Notes under the pieces: generated by a model
Told to the model about the DNA's origin: nothing
Seen by the model: only the letters and a program-made list of their open reading frames with translations
The model's database searches: none
Program-made: the position numbers and the translations under genes
In this document: one piece after another, positions 26,464-35,388 of the stretch
Layout: each line of letters begins with the position of its first letter
How positions within the stretch are numbered: position 1 is the stretch's first letter
Assembly: GCF_943193025.1 (NCBI RefSeq)
Contig: NZ_CALPCQ010000009.1
Coordinates: forward strand, 1 to 64,000
Reading direction: 5' to 3'
From: Lactobacillus agrestimuris
GTDB taxonomy: Bacteria > Bacillota > Bacilli > Lactobacillales > Lactobacillaceae
Length of the DNA stretch: 64,000 nucleotides

Positions 26464-27717
26464 TTACATTATTTGATTATACAATTCTTGCATTTCTTCA
26501 TCTTCTGGAACTAATTTTAGATATTTATCTAAAATTTGCCTTACAATCTCATCACTCTTAGCTTGAGTATTAAAGAATATTGCCATTTGACGAAGAAAAT
26601 CTTCATTATCTTGAAATTCCGGATAAGCAAGCAAAAATTCACTCTTAGATTTTTCATCATTCTCCAAATGTTGATATGATAAAGCTAAATTCCAGTGAAC
26701 CTGTGGTTCAAGATCTTCATCATCTAAATTCGAAAAAAGTTCAAGGTTTTCTTTATATTTATGTTCGTGTAAGTATAAATTTGATAGTTGAAGTCTTAAA
26801 TCGTTATTATCACCAGCAACTTCTAACCCTTTTTTCAATAGCTCTTCAGCAATATCTAATTGATTAAGATTTGCGGCTGCCTTTGCACCCTTTGAATATA
26901 AAACTTCGTCTAATTCATTATATGCCAAGCCAGCTTGAGCAGAACGTAATACTTGTTCATTATCATTCTTTTGTTCATAGGCTTGTGCAAGTAATGGGTA
27001 TGCATTAACATAATCCGGACTCTGATCAATCACCTCGTCCAAATATTTAATTGCTTGGTCAACATCACCGACTGCTAGCATGACAAGACCAGCCTGATAT
27101 TTACTATCTATATCGATAATACTTGTGTCATTATCCTTTATTACTTCACTAGCTTTCTCGTAATGGCCTAATTTTGCTTCCGTTTGGAATAATCGCTGAA
27201 TAAGGTTTACTTCCCCAAAGGTCTTTTGACGTTCGATTAGATCTTTATACAATGCCAAAGCGGCATCATAATCACCACTCATATAGTCTAACTCTGCTAA
27301 GCCAAATTTAATTGCATCTTCATTAGAATTCAAATTAAGCGCCTGTTGTAATTTTGCTCTAGCTGTCTCAATAAAGCCATTTGTTTGATAATAATCTGCT
27401 TGGACTAACAAACTATCGATATATGCAGAAGATGTCTTATCAATATCAAATAATAAAGTAAGACCATCATCATCATTACCATCGTTTAATAAAATTTCGG
27501 CCAAATATACCTTAAAAATATCTTCCTGAGGGAACTTAGCAATTAAGAATCGGTATACTTCTTTTGATAGATCAGTAAAACCATAGTCTGTTAAATTTTC
27601 AGCCAAAGAAGCAAGAATATCTGGATCATCATTATCTAAAGCTTTTTTTAATAAAATTTTATCTTGTGAAAAATCATGTTTTTCAATCGCATCTAATAAT
27701 TGTTCTGAATAAGTCAT
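26464..27717 (-). CDS. Tetratricopeptide repeat protein
   Basis: A 417-residue soluble, acidic protein composed of tandem TPR-like helix pairs from about residue 30 to the end, for example DEAIKFGLAELDYMSGDYDA, DQAIKYLDEVIDQSPDYVNA and QVHWNLALSYQHLENDEKSK. TPRs mediate protein-protein contacts; no enzymatic domain or signal peptide is visible. Homologues sit next to hup in lactobacilli and resemble YpiA-like TPR proteins of Bacillus, but the role is not established. The ATG at 27717 follows GGAGGTTAAT. It lies 73 bases downstream of hup, beyond the hup terminator. Confidence 0.88.
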   Translation of the reverse strand: MTYSEQLLDAIEKHDFSQDKILLKKALDNDDPDILASLAENLTDYGFTDLSKEVYRFLIAKFPQEDIFKVYLAEILLNDGNDDDGLTLLFDIDKTSSAYIDSLLVQADYYQTNGFIETARAKLQQALNLNSNEDAIKFGLAELDYMSGDYDAALALYKDLIERQKTFGEVNLIQRLFQTEAKLGHYEKASEVIKDNDTSIIDIDSKYQAGLVMLAVGDVDQAIKYLDEVIDQSPDYVNAYPLLAQAYEQKNDNEQVLRSAQAGLAYNELDEVLYSKGAKAAANLNQLDIAEELLKKGLEVAGDNNDLRLQLSNLYLHEHKYKENLELFSNLDDEDLEPQVHWNLALSYQHLENDEKSKSEFLLAYPEFQDNEDFLRQMAIFFNTQAKSDEIVRQILDKYLKLVPEDEEMQELYNQIM

Positions 27718-27745
27718 ATTAACCTCCAGATTATTATTCTACACA

Positions 27746-27779
27746 AAAAAATGCACTGATCAAAGATCAATGCATTTTT
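27746..27779 (-). terminator. Rho-independent terminator of hup
   Basis: Stem AAAATGCA then TGATC (one-base bulge) around an AAA loop, with seven T residues after it on the minus strand. It begins ten bases past the hup stop. Confidence 0.8.
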
Positions 27780-27789
27780 GATACAATAA

Positions 27790-28065
27790 CTACTTAATTG
27801 CGTCCTTAAGTGCCTTGCCTGGCTTAAATGCAGGAACTTCACTTGCTGGAATTTCAATTTCCTTTCCAGTTTGTGGGTTACGGCCCTTACGTGCAACACG
27901 ATGACGTACTTCAAAAGTACCAAAACCAATTAATTGAACCTTGTTACCATTAGTAAGTTCATCTTGAATTGAACTAAAAATTGCATCAACTGCAGCAGTA
28001 ACATCTTTTTTGGTTAATTCTGTCTTTGTAGCTACATCAGAAACTAATTCAGCTTTATTTGCCAC
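27790..28065 (-). CDS. hup: DNA-binding protein HU
   Basis: A 91-residue histone-like protein that bends DNA as a dimer. The sequence [20 protein letters not shown] is the typical helical N-terminus and [20 protein letters not shown] is the arm with the proline that intercalates into DNA. The start is a GTG at 28065, seven bases after GGAGGTG. A candidate promoter lies at 28116-28145. It is monocistronic: der ends upstream and a terminator follows. Confidence 0.97.
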   Translation of the reverse strand: MANKAELVSDVATKTELTKKDVTAAVDAIFSSIQDELTNGNKVQLIGFGTFEVRHRVARKGRNPQTGKEIEIPASEVPAFKPGKALKDAIK

Positions 28066-28115
28066 TGTATTTCACCTCCAGTTTGAACTTAAAATTCTAA
28101 CTTTTACGGAACTTT

Positions 28116-28145
28116 ATTTAATTCCTAAAAAATAAAATATCACAA
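28116..28145 (-). promoter_or_regulatory. Candidate promoter of hup
   Basis: On the minus strand TTGTGA (28140-28145) and TTAAAT (28116-28121) are separated by 18 bases, about 50 bases before the hup start. The -10 is weak. Confidence 0.4.
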
Positions 28146-28175
28146 AAGCCCTGATACAACAAGCTTTCTATCAAT

Positions 28176-29486
28176 TTATTTTCTCTTTCTAGCAATAACT
28201 TTAATTGGGGTTCCAACGAAATCAAAATTATCTCTTAATTGATTAATTAGGAATCGCTCATAAGAAAAGTGCATTAGTTCAGGATCATTTACAAATACAA
28301 CAAAAGTCGGTGGATTAATAGCCACTTGCGTCATATAGTAAACTCTCAATCGCTTACCTTTTATCATTGGAGTAGGCACTAACTTGCTTGCTTCAAACAA
28401 AAGATCATTGAGAACACTAGACTGAATTCTTTGCGTTTGATTTTTATTAACCTTCTTAACCATCTTTGGTATAGAATCTAATCTTTGACCAGTTTTCGCA
28501 GAAACAAACAAAATTGGAGCATAATCGAGATATTGAAATTCTCTTCTAATGACTTGTTCAAAGTCTTTGGCGCTTCCACTATCTTTTTTTGGTAAATCCC
28601 ATTTATTTACAACAATAATGATTCCTCTACCTGCTTCATGAGCATACCCTGCTACTCTTTTATCTTGCTCTCTAATACCTGTACTTGCATCGAGAACCAA
28701 ACAAACCACATCTGAGCGTTCAATAGCACTTAGAGCACGCATGACTGAATATTTTTCAGTTTTTTCATATACTTTTCCACGTCTACGAATTCCAGCAGTA
28801 TCGATTAATCTAAATTTATCTCCATCATCATCTGTGAACGGAGTATCAATTGCGTCTCTTGTTGTTCCTTCTTCATTAGCAACAATTACTCTATCTTCAC
28901 CTAACAACTTATTCACAATTGAAGATTTACCAACATTAGGTCGACCAATTACACTGAAAGAAATAGTATCATCTGTCTTACTATCTTTTTCATCTGGAAA
29001 ACTATCGACTACTTTATCAAGCAAATCACCAATACCAGTACCGTGACTTCCTGAAACAGGAATTGGATCACCTAAGCCCAAACTATAAAAGTCGTAAATA
29101 TTTGCTCTTTGTTCTGGATTATCCGCCTTATTTACTGCTAATATTACCGGCTTATTTGTTCTATATAATAATTGAGCAACTTTTTCATCTAAGTCAGTAA
29201 TTCCATTTACTACACTTGCCAACATGATAATTACATCGGCTTCTTCAATAGCTATTTCGGCTTGAGCACGAATTTCTTCTTCGATCTTTCCGCCTTCCCA
29301 GGTAATACCACCTGTATCAATCAAATTAAATTTATGTCCAAGCCACTCTGCTGGGGCATAATTACGATCTCGTGTTACACCTGGTTTATCTTCTACGATA
29401 GCTAATCGTTCATTGATTATCCGGTTGAAAAGAGTCGATTTACCAACATTAGGTCGACCCACAATTGCTACGACTGGTAAAACCAT
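28176..29486 (-). CDS. der: Ribosome-associated GTPase Der (EngA)
   Basis: An essential double GTPase for 50S assembly. The 436 residues carry two G domains, each with a P-loop GRPNVGKS (about residues 9-16 and 182-189) and DTGG or DTAG G3 and NKxD G4 motifs, and a KH-like C-terminal domain ([20 protein letters not shown]). I start at ATG 29486 after AAGGAGG; an upstream ATG at 29510 in the same frame precedes the ribosome binding site. It follows rpsA, from which a terminator separates it, as in Bacillus (ypfD-der). Confidence 0.96.
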   Translation of the reverse strand: MVLPVVAIVGRPNVGKSTLFNRIINERLAIVEDKPGVTRDRNYAPAEWLGHKFNLIDTGGITWEGGKIEEEIRAQAEIAIEEADVIIMLASVVNGITDLDEKVAQLLYRTNKPVILAVNKADNPEQRANIYDFYSLGLGDPIPVSGSHGTGIGDLLDKVVDSFPDEKDSKTDDTISFSVIGRPNVGKSSIVNKLLGEDRVIVANEEGTTRDAIDTPFTDDDGDKFRLIDTAGIRRRGKVYEKTEKYSVMRALSAIERSDVVCLVLDASTGIREQDKRVAGYAHEAGRGIIIVVNKWDLPKKDSGSAKDFEQVIRREFQYLDYAPILFVSAKTGQRLDSIPKMVKKVNKNQTQRIQSSVLNDLLFEASKLVPTPMIKGKRLRVYYMTQVAINPPTFVVFVNDPELMHFSYERFLINQLRDNFDFVGTPIKVIARKRK

Positions 29487-29512
29487 AGATTTCAGCCTCC
29501 TTCTCAACAAAA

Positions 29513-29533
29513 AAAGCCGACAAAGTCGGCTTT
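29513..29533 (-). terminator. Rho-independent terminator of rpsA
   Basis: A 9-base stem AAAGCCGAC/GTCGGCTTT with a three-base loop and a T7-type tract on the minus strand, starting 11 bases after the rpsA stop. It lies just before the der ribosome binding site, so der may depend on readthrough. Confidence 0.85.
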
Positions 29534-29544
29534 AATTCTTACGA

Positions 29545-30750
29545 TTATTTACGGTCTTTTAATTGGTCACCAATAATGTCACCCAAGGCAAAACCATTGT
29601 CATCGTTGCTCATGTACTTCTTGTTTACTGAGTTATCGTTACGTGGACGACGTGGACGAGAACTTTCTTCTGAAGAAGCGTTTGAGTCAGCAGCCTTGAT
29701 TGAAAGTGAAATTCTTCTTTCGCTAGGGTCAACGTTTAATACCTTAACCTTAACAGTTTGACCAACTTTCAAAACATCACTTGGCTTGTCAACATGCTTG
29801 GTTGAAATTTCTGAAACGTGTACCAAACCTTGAATACCGTCAGTAACTTCAACAAAGGCACCGAAGTTAGTTAAAGACTTAACTTCACCTTCAAAAATGT
29901 CACCTTCATTTAAGCCTGAAGTAGCTTGTTCAAATGGTGAAGGTTCTGTTTGCTTGATTGACAAGGAGATACGATGTCTGTCATTGTCAATACCAATGAC
30001 TTTAACCTTAACATCTTGACCAACCTTTAAAACATCGCTTGGCTTGTCAACATGCTTGTAAGAAATTTCTGAAATGTGAACTAAACCATCCACACCACCA
30101 ACGTCAATAAATGCTCCAAAGTTAGTTAAACGAGAAACCTTACCTTCAACAACGTCACCAACAACTAATTGTGATGCTACGTTATCGAATGCTTCTTCAC
30201 GTTCTTCTTCAACTAAATCTTTGTGTGAAAGAATCAAACGGTTCTTATTTGGATCAATTTCAGTGATCTTAAGTTTCATGGTCTTACCAATGTATGGCTT
30301 AAGATCTGAAACGTAACGATTTGAAATTAATGAAGCTGGCAAGAAACCTCTAGTACCGACATCAACAAGTAAACCACCACGTACTGATGAAGTTACAGTA
30401 CCTTCAATTGGATTACCTTCTTCGAAGTCCTTTTGTAACTTGTCAAATGCTTCTCTTTCCTTCAAGCGAGTAACTGAGAAGAAAAATTCACCATTTTCCT
30501 TATCGCCACCAGCTCTTCTTAATACTAAAGCCTTAAAAGTATCACCGGGCTTAACTAATTCACGCAAGTTTGCGTTACGGTCTGAAGTAAATTCACGGTG
30601 AGTAATTACACCTTCAACACCGGCGTTAATAACACCAACATCGATTTGACCATCTTCAACGTCTAATACTTCGACATCGACAATATCTCCGACCTCAACT
30701 CCTTGCATTTCCTTTAATGCGTCTAAAAATTGATTACTGTTTTCTGACAT
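29545..30750 (-). CDS. rpsA: Ribosomal protein S1 homologue
   Basis: An RNA-binding protein of 401 residues with four S1 (OB-fold) domains at about 15-90, 105-175, 190-262 and 275-350. Domains three and four are close copies (FGAFIDVGGVDGLVHISEIS and FGAFVEVTDGIQGLVHVSEI, each followed by HVDKPSDVLKVGQ). The C-terminal tail is Arg/Asn/Ser-rich (EESSRPRRPRNDNS). As in other Firmicutes it is shorter than the six-domain E. coli S1, and its role in translation initiation is less firmly shown. It follows cmk after 63 bases. Confidence 0.93.
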   Translation of the reverse strand: MSENSNQFLDALKEMQGVEVGDIVDVEVLDVEDGQIDVGVINAGVEGVITHREFTSDRNANLRELVKPGDTFKALVLRRAGGDKENGEFFFSVTRLKEREAFDKLQKDFEEGNPIEGTVTSSVRGGLLVDVGTRGFLPASLISNRYVSDLKPYIGKTMKLKITEIDPNKNRLILSHKDLVEEEREEAFDNVASQLVVGDVVEGKVSRLTNFGAFIDVGGVDGLVHISEISYKHVDKPSDVLKVGQDVKVKVIGIDNDRHRISLSIKQTEPSPFEQATSGLNEGDIFEGEVKSLTNFGAFVEVTDGIQGLVHVSEISTKHVDKPSDVLKVGQTVKVKVLNVDPSERRISLSIKAADSNASSEESSRPRRPRNDNSVNKKYMSNDDNGFALGDIIGDQLKDRK

Positions 30751-30813
30751 ATGTACCTCCCAATATCATGTCTAATTTTAAATTATATTTAGATTTTTTT
30801 CTACTATTTTCTA

Positions 30814-31512
30814 CTATTTTTTTAAACTTTTTTCTTTTCGTTGAATTTTCATCAAAATTTCGTTTACAACTTCGTCGATTGTCATGTTAGTTGTATCGAT
30901 TTCAATTGCATCTTTTGCCTTTTTCAATGGTGAGATTTTTCGATGAGAATCTTTATAATCTCTCTCAGCAATGTCGGCTTCTATCTCTTCTACTGTTTGA
31001 TCTGTTTTAATTCCGCGCTCTTTAAAGTCCAACATTCTTCTTTCAGCTCGTGATCTTGCAGACGCAATTAAGAAAATTTTAACTTCAGCATTTGGAAGCA
31101 CTGTTGTACCAATGTCTCTGCCATCCATAATGACACTTACTTCTCCTGCCATTTTTCTTTGCAAATCAACCATTTTTTTCCTAATTTTTGGCAACGCAGA
31201 AACTTGAGAAACATTTGCTGAAATTTCAGGTGTTCTTATTTCTAATGAAATATCCTCTCCAGCCGAATAAACCTTTTGTTCACCATTTTCCGATTTAAGT
31301 TCGATACCGTCTTCATTTATGGCTTGTAAAATCTTTTCCTCATCACCATAATCAATTCCATGTCTCTTCGCAATAACAGTACATGCTCGATACATGGCTC
31401 CTGTATCAATATAAACAAAAGATAATTTGTTTGCGATAATTTTAGCTACTGTACTTTTTCCTGCTGAAGCAGGACCATCAATTGCTACTTGCATATTTTG
31501 TTTTATTTCCAT
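30814..31512 (-). CDS. cmk: Cytidylate kinase
   Basis: Phosphorylates CMP and dCMP with ATP. The 232-residue protein shows the P-loop AIDGPASAGKSTVAK (residues 11-25), the nucleotide-monophosphate-binding GAMYRACTVIAKRHGID, VIMDGRDIGTTVLPNAEVKI and the lid arginines in RRMLDFKERG. The ATG at 31512 follows AGGAAAGG closely; ATG 31494 has no site. It lies between the LysM protein and rpsA, the same order as ypbE-cmk-ypfD in Bacillus. Confidence 0.96.
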   Translation of the reverse strand: MEIKQNMQVAIDGPASAGKSTVAKIIANKLSFVYIDTGAMYRACTVIAKRHGIDYGDEEKILQAINEDGIELKSENGEQKVYSAGEDISLEIRTPEISANVSQVSALPKIRKKMVDLQRKMAGEVSVIMDGRDIGTTVLPNAEVKIFLIASARSRAERRMLDFKERGIKTDQTVEEIEADIAERDYKDSHRKISPLKKAKDAIEIDTTNMTIDEVVNEILMKIQRKEKSLKK

Positions 31513-31526
31513 ACCTTTCCTGAGAT

Positions 31527-32012
31527 TTATTTAAGTTTAAGAGTTTGCCCCGCATCAACTGATTCAGAATCACTAATACCATTTAATTCTGCTAATTGAG
31601 CTACAGTCATTCCGTGACTATTAGCAATACCAGAAAGAGTATCTCCTTCTTTTACAACATAGGTTTTTTCTACAGAAGATGATGAGCTTGATGAACTAAT
31701 CTGAGTATTCACCTTTGAAGATACCTTATTTTTATTGGTATTCTTCTTGATCTTCTTCACTTTCTTGGAGCTTGTGCTACTTTTTACTTCAGTTGAATTT
31801 TTGCTACTTTTTACAGTTTCAACTTCTTTAGCTTTTTCTTGGTGATTATTTGATGATAGTTTGTGAGCAACTGGAATCATTACAACTAATACCAAAATAA
31901 GGATACAGATTACAGTACCCCAGCCCTTACCTGAATTTTTGGGCGTCCTTGAAGTTCTTGGTTTATCAGGACGTTCATAATGTTTATATGGACCATTTGA
32001 ATTATTGTCCAT
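31527..32012 (-). CDS. LysM-domain membrane-anchored protein
   Basis: A 161-residue protein with a short cytoplasmic N-terminus, one membrane helix (GTVICILILVLVVMIPVAHK at about 31-50), a Ser/Lys/Thr-rich linker of about 60 residues and a C-terminal LysM domain (YVVKEGDTLSGIANSHGMTV through GQTLKLK). LysM binds peptidoglycan, so it should sit on the outer face of the membrane in contact with the wall. No enzymatic domain is present. The start at 32012 follows GGGAGG at seven bases. It resembles Bacillus YpbE in layout and position before cmk. Confidence 0.85.
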   Translation of the reverse strand: MDNNSNGPYKHYERPDKPRTSRTPKNSGKGWGTVICILILVLVVMIPVAHKLSSNNHQEKAKEVETVKSSKNSTEVKSSTSSKKVKKIKKNTNKNKVSSKVNTQISSSSSSSSVEKTYVVKEGDTLSGIANSHGMTVAQLAELNGISDSESVDAGQTLKLK

Positions 32013-32043
32013 TTGAATTCCTCCCATTTATTGACTAAGTTAA

Positions 32044-32052
32044 ATTTTAGCA
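32044..32052 (-). promoter_or_regulatory. Candidate extended -10 promoter for the LysM-cmk-rpsA group
   Basis: The minus strand reads TGCTAAAAT, the same nine bases as the extended -10 proposed for plsY, 31 bases before the LysM start and just after the ribU terminator. Confidence 0.4.
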
Positions 32053-32075
32053 TAGATAAATGAACAGTAACATAA

Positions 32076-32102
32076 AAAAAGAGATGTTTAACATCTCTTT
32101 TT
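32076..32102 (-). terminator. Rho-independent terminator of ribU
   Basis: Stem AAAAAGAGATGTT and its complement with seven T residues after it on the minus strand, starting inside the ribU C-terminal end. Confidence 0.85.
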
Positions 32103-32103
32103 G

Positions 32104-32796
32104 CTATTTATTTAAATTAAATTTTCTTTCCACAAACGGTTTAATACTCTTCAGCACAGATTGGAATAAAATATATACAACAATTGAATTGATTAACCCT
32201 TTTAATAAATTAAATGGAACTATAATTCCGAAAATATATGCTCCCATTGATGGAAGATGAAGCAACTGTCCTAAATACATTTTAACAGTAAAGTTATATA
32301 AAGCACTGTAGCTTGAAATACTTGGAACATTAGCTATAGATGTTACAGCATATACCGGAGTTAAGATAAATGCATTTGTAAGAGCCATTACAATCGTCAT
32401 TGCTATGATACCAATTAATAAACCTAAGATTGGAAGAAGACGTCCTTTGGTAGTTTTACTGTTAGATTTATTAATACCGCGAGCTGTGTAATAAAATGGC
32501 AGAGCAAATGATAATGTAGCCAAGAATGCAGCTATCTATCCAACTACGCTAGGTAGTGAGAACCCAGAAAAAATCAGACTAATTAACGTTCTGATAAACG
32601 TTATAAAAACACCTGGTCCTGCTCCAAAAACAAAAGTTCCAACTGTAACCACAACATCTGAAAAGTCAAACTTCAAAAAGCCAACTCCAGGCATAATTGG
32701 AAACTCAATTTTCATTACTACAAATGAAATTGCTCCAATTAATGCATAAGCAATAATGTTGGATAAATTACTCGATTTTTTATTTAATCGATCCAT
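32104..32796 (-). pseudogene. ribU: Riboflavin ECF transporter substrate protein, interrupted by an in-frame stop
   Basis: RibU binds riboflavin for the energy-coupling-factor transporter. The N-terminal part (from ATG 32796) reads YALIGAISFVVMKIEFPIMP and FLKFDFSDVVVTVGTF, the RibU signature, up to SLPSVVG. A TAG at 32536-32538 follows, and the same frame then continues without a gap as IAAFLATLSFALPFYYTARG to the end at 32104, with no other lesion. Read through, it would be 230 residues, a normal RibU length with about six helices. A single CAG-to-TAG change (Gln to stop) would explain it. The FMN riboswitch and promoter upstream are intact. A TTG at 32523 could restart translation but has no clear site. 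Confidence 0.88.
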
Positions 32797-32819
32797 ACTT
32801 ATCTCTCCTTTTTATACAC

Positions 32820-32853
32820 AAAAGGGTCTATTGCTTCAGCAACAGACTCTTTT
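32820..32853 (-). terminator. Terminator hairpin of the FMN riboswitch
   Basis: A 16-base near-perfect stem (AAAAGAGTCTGTTGCT with AGCAATAGACCCTTTT) lies between the aptamer and the ribU start, with T residues at its 3' end. It would form when FMN is bound and stop transcription before ribU. Confidence 0.8.
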
Positions 32854-32888
32854 AAAAGATAAGTATTTTATTACTTTTAAGATTGGCC

Positions 32889-32998
32889 TGTCTTCTCTCA
32901 TCTAGACTTTAACTATCGGTATTCTTTCGAAATTCAACTACTTTCATAGCTCGCGGACTTGAACCGCCGGTCGGGAATCACACCCTGCCCTGAAGACA
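32889..32998 (-). promoter_or_regulatory. FMN riboswitch (RFN element)
   Basis: The minus strand carries the conserved RFN core: AGGGCAGGGTG, then TTCCCGACCGGCGGT, CCGCGAGC and later AGTCTAGATGAGAGAAG. The closing stem is TGTCTTC with GAAGACA. The order and spacing of these blocks match the family. It should sense FMN and reduce ribU expression by premature termination at 32820-32853. The aptamer shows no obvious lesion. Confidence 0.95.
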
Positions 32999-33022
32999 AC
33001 AAACTCTATATAACCTAGTTTC

Positions 33023-33051
33023 ATTCTAATTCAAGTGTTTTAACCTGTCAA
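33023..33051 (-). promoter_or_regulatory. Promoter of the ribU riboswitch transcript
   Basis: TTGACA (33046-33051) and TAGAAT (33023-33028) are separated by exactly 17 bases on the minus strand, about 25 bases before the aptamer. It lies inside the 3' end of rluB. Confidence 0.75.
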
Positions 33052-33745
33052 TTTCTTCGTGTGTTAACTCACGATATTGTCCAGAAGCTAAATTACCAAG
33101 TTCCAAAAATGCATATCTTTCTCTTGATAATTTCTCTACTAAATGTCCAACAGCCTTAAACATTCTCTTAACTTGATGATAATGTCCCTCGTGAATTGTT
33201 AATTGAACAATTTGCGTATTTTTCCTTTTATCAGTTTTTAGGATTTTTACCTTAGCACGTGAGCTTTTATATTTATCAAATTTTACACCCTTTTTTAAGC
33301 TCATGATCTCTTCAGGAGTTAAAATTCCTTTTATCTTGGCTACATAAACTTTAGAAACTTCATTCTTTGGGTGCATAAGCTTGTTAGCAAGCTTTCCATC
33401 GTTAGTCATTAATAATAATCCTGAAGTATCATAATCCAATCTACCAACTGGATATAAGCGGTATGGGATATCTTCAAAATAATCAACAACTGTCTTTCTA
33501 CCTTTTTCATCTTTGGCAGTTGAAACTATGCCGCGAGGTTTATAAAAAAGATATGTATGTAAACTTTCTCTTTCAATTGGATCGCCATCAACAGTTATGT
33601 TACTGAAAGTATCAACCTTTGTTCCAAGTTTAGTTACTACTTTACCATCTACGCGTACTCTTCCGTCAACGATCATTTTTTCTGCCTTACGTCGAGAAGC
33701 TATTCCCGCCTCAGCAATTACTTTTTGCAATCTTTCTAAAGCCAT
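33026..33745 (-). CDS. rluB: Ribosomal large-subunit pseudouridine synthase B
   Basis: Makes pseudouridine in 23S rRNA (the RluB/RsuA family). The 239 residues contain an N-terminal S4 RNA-binding domain (LQKVIAEAGIASRRKAEKMI, 5-60) and a catalytic domain with GRLDYDTSGLLLMTNDGKLA, where the Asp of the GRLD motif is the nucleophile. The ATG at 33745 follows AGAGGAG, 15 bases after the scpB stop. It ends the cvfB-xerD-ribT-scpA-scpB-rluB operon, a conserved Firmicutes order. The ribU promoter is embedded in its last codons. Confidence 0.95.
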   Translation of the reverse strand: MALERLQKVIAEAGIASRRKAEKMIVDGRVRVDGKVVTKLGTKVDTFSNITVDGDPIERESLHTYLFYKPRGIVSTAKDEKGRKTVVDYFEDIPYRLYPVGRLDYDTSGLLLMTNDGKLANKLMHPKNEVSKVYVAKIKGILTPEEIMSLKKGVKFDKYKSSRAKVKILKTDKRKNTQIVQLTIHEGHYHQVKRMFKAVGHLVEKLSRERYAFLELGNLASGQYRELTHEEIDRLKHLN

Positions 33746-33760
33746 AAAGTTCTCCTCTTA

Positions 33761-34306
33761 TTAATTTTCCTCATCTTCTGTTTCAAAATTATCATCTTCA
33801 AAATCTTCAATTAATGGTAAATCTGCCAAGCTTTCAAAATTAAAGTATTGTAAGAAATATTCCGTTGTTACATATAAATTGGGATGACCTGGAGCATCCT
33901 TTTTTCCTTTAGTTTCAACCAGACCACGCCATATTAGCGTTTGTATAGCACCAGAAGAGTTCACTCCTCTAATATCGTCAATCTCAACTCTAGTAATCGG
34001 CTGATGATATGCAATAATTGATAGAATTTCTAATGCAGATTGACTCAAATTTTTACTTAAATCTTTTGAAAAATATTTCTGAATAATTTGGCCTGTTTGA
34101 GGATTAGTTGTCATTTTATACAAATCATTAATATGAATAACCTGTAGTCCTGAGTCTTCAGACTTGTACTTTTTCTTTAGCTTATCAATTTCTGAATCTA
34201 ATTCATTATCAGTAAAAGAAAGTAGATGTAATAAATTAGTTCTCTCAATTCCATTGTCTCCTGCTACATATAACAATGCCTCAAGCTCAGCTGTTTTAGA
34301 CGTCAT
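33761..34306 (-). CDS. scpB: Segregation and condensation protein B
   Basis: A subunit of the SMC-ScpA-ScpB condensin that compacts and segregates the chromosome. The 181-residue protein has two winged-helix domains ([40 protein letters not shown] with [20 protein letters not shown]) and an acidic C-terminal tail. The start follows AGAGGAG and overlaps the end of scpA by 11 bases, which couples the two subunits. Confidence 0.95.
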   Translation of the reverse strand: MTSKTAELEALLYVAGDNGIERTNLLHLLSFTDNELDSEIDKLKKKYKSEDSGLQVIHINDLYKMTTNPQTGQIIQKYFSKDLSKNLSQSALEILSIIAYHQPITRVEIDDIRGVNSSGAIQTLIWRGLVETKGKKDAPGHPNLYVTTEYFLQYFNFESLADLPLIEDFEDDNFETEDEEN

Positions 34307-35030
34307 CTTCTACTCCTCTTAACTCCAGATCACCAAAATCTTGAGTTTGTTTTACATTTATTTCTTTATTTTTACATAATTCCAATGTTGCCAAGAAAAG
34401 TCCAATCACATCCGAAAGATTGTTCATATCTTTGACACAAGTAAAAAAACTTATTTCTTTATACTTGTGTAATTTAAGTTTTAAGTAATCAATCATTTCA
34501 CTAATAGAAATTTCTTTAACTTTGATTGAAACGATTTCTGGTTTTTTCAATTTCATTTTTTTCACAATCAGTGAGAAAGTCTTTGCCAATTCTTCTGAGG
34601 TTATTTGTCCCATCGGGAGAGGTTGAATCTTGTTAGTAGTTGATACACTAGCTTCTTTAGCGATAGTAATTGGGACCGTCTCATTTTTTTCTTTAAAATA
34701 TTCAGATATCTTCTTAAAGATCGAATATTGAACTAATTGTTGCACTAACTCATCACGAGGATCTTCCTCAACTTCTTCTACGAAGTCATTTTGAGGTAAT
34801 AAATATTGTGATTTCACTCGTAAAAGAGTTGATGACATTACAAAATATTCACCTGCAATTTGTAAATTGAGTTGTTGCATTTTCTTTAAATAATCCAAAT
34901 ATTGACTTGTAATCTGAGAAATTGGAATATCATAGATATCAATTTTTTGAGATTGGATGAGATGTAAAAGCAAATCCAAAGGACCCTCAAAATTAGGTAA
35001 TTCTAATGTTAAATCATCTTTATTTGTCAT
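34296..35030 (-). CDS. scpA: Segregation and condensation protein A
   Basis: The kleisin subunit that bridges SMC heads. The 244-residue length is typical. [20 protein letters not shown] is the N-terminal SMC-neck-binding signature; the C-terminal winged helix ([20 protein letters not shown]) binds the SMC cap. The start ATGACAAATAA overlaps the ribT stop, and the stop overlaps scpB. Confidence 0.95.
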   Translation of the reverse strand: MTNKDDLTLELPNFEGPLDLLLHLIQSQKIDIYDIPISQITSQYLDYLKKMQQLNLQIAGEYFVMSSTLLRVKSQYLLPQNDFVEEVEEDPRDELVQQLVQYSIFKKISEYFKEKNETVPITIAKEASVSTTNKIQPLPMGQITSEELAKTFSLIVKKMKLKKPEIVSIKVKEISISEMIDYLKLKLHKYKEISFFTCVKDMNNLSDVIGLFLATLELCKNKEINVKQTQDFGDLELRGVEDDV

Positions 35031-35379
35031 TGTCTTTTTTTAATAATTTGATTAAATACGTATACTCAGGTACGGCCGTAACTTTCTTATCGGGATGTCC
35101 ATTTGCCAAATCTGTCAAAATTTCTTTCAAATATTTTTCTTCTCTAAACCCAGGTGCAAGTGAAAGATATCTGATAATCACAAAATTTTGATCAATTTGC
35201 GTCCCTAAAACTCCTACAACATTAGAATCCTCTTCTTTATACAAATAAAGTTGAAAATCGTCATCTTCTTGATTCAACCTTATTTCATCTTTTAAATTAT
35301 CGATATTTTTAAAATCAGGTAAAAAAGACAACAATCCCATAGCTGTTTTTTCGTAATCTTTTTTATATTGAACTAACAT
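35020..35379 (-). CDS. ribT: RibT-like (GNAT-type) protein
   Basis: A 119-residue protein similar to RibT, a short acetyltransferase-like protein first noticed in the Bacillus riboflavin operon and here in its common place next to scpA. Visible elements are YEKTAMGLLSFLPDFKNIDN at the N-terminus and FVIIRYLSLAPGFREEKYLK, the GNAT-like core strand and loop. Its biochemical role is not established. The start follows TAGGTGAAAT. It overlaps scpA by 11 bases and follows xerD after nine. Confidence 0.85.
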   Translation of the reverse strand: MLVQYKKDYEKTAMGLLSFLPDFKNIDNLKDEIRLNQEDDDFQLYLYKEEDSNVVGVLGTQIDQNFVIIRYLSLAPGFREEKYLKEILTDLANGHPDKKVTAVPEYTYLIKLLKKDNDK

Positions 35380-35388
35380 TTATTTCAC

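Noticed and set aside
32521-32538. Programmed readthrough or recoding at the ribU TAG
   Set aside because: No stem-loop or known readthrough context follows the stop, and a single point mutation is a simpler account. It is kept only as a minor alternative.
35020-35379. ribT as a sign of a riboflavin synthesis operon
   Set aside because: It is embedded between xerD and scpA with overlapping ends; no ribDEAH genes are present. The name is historical.
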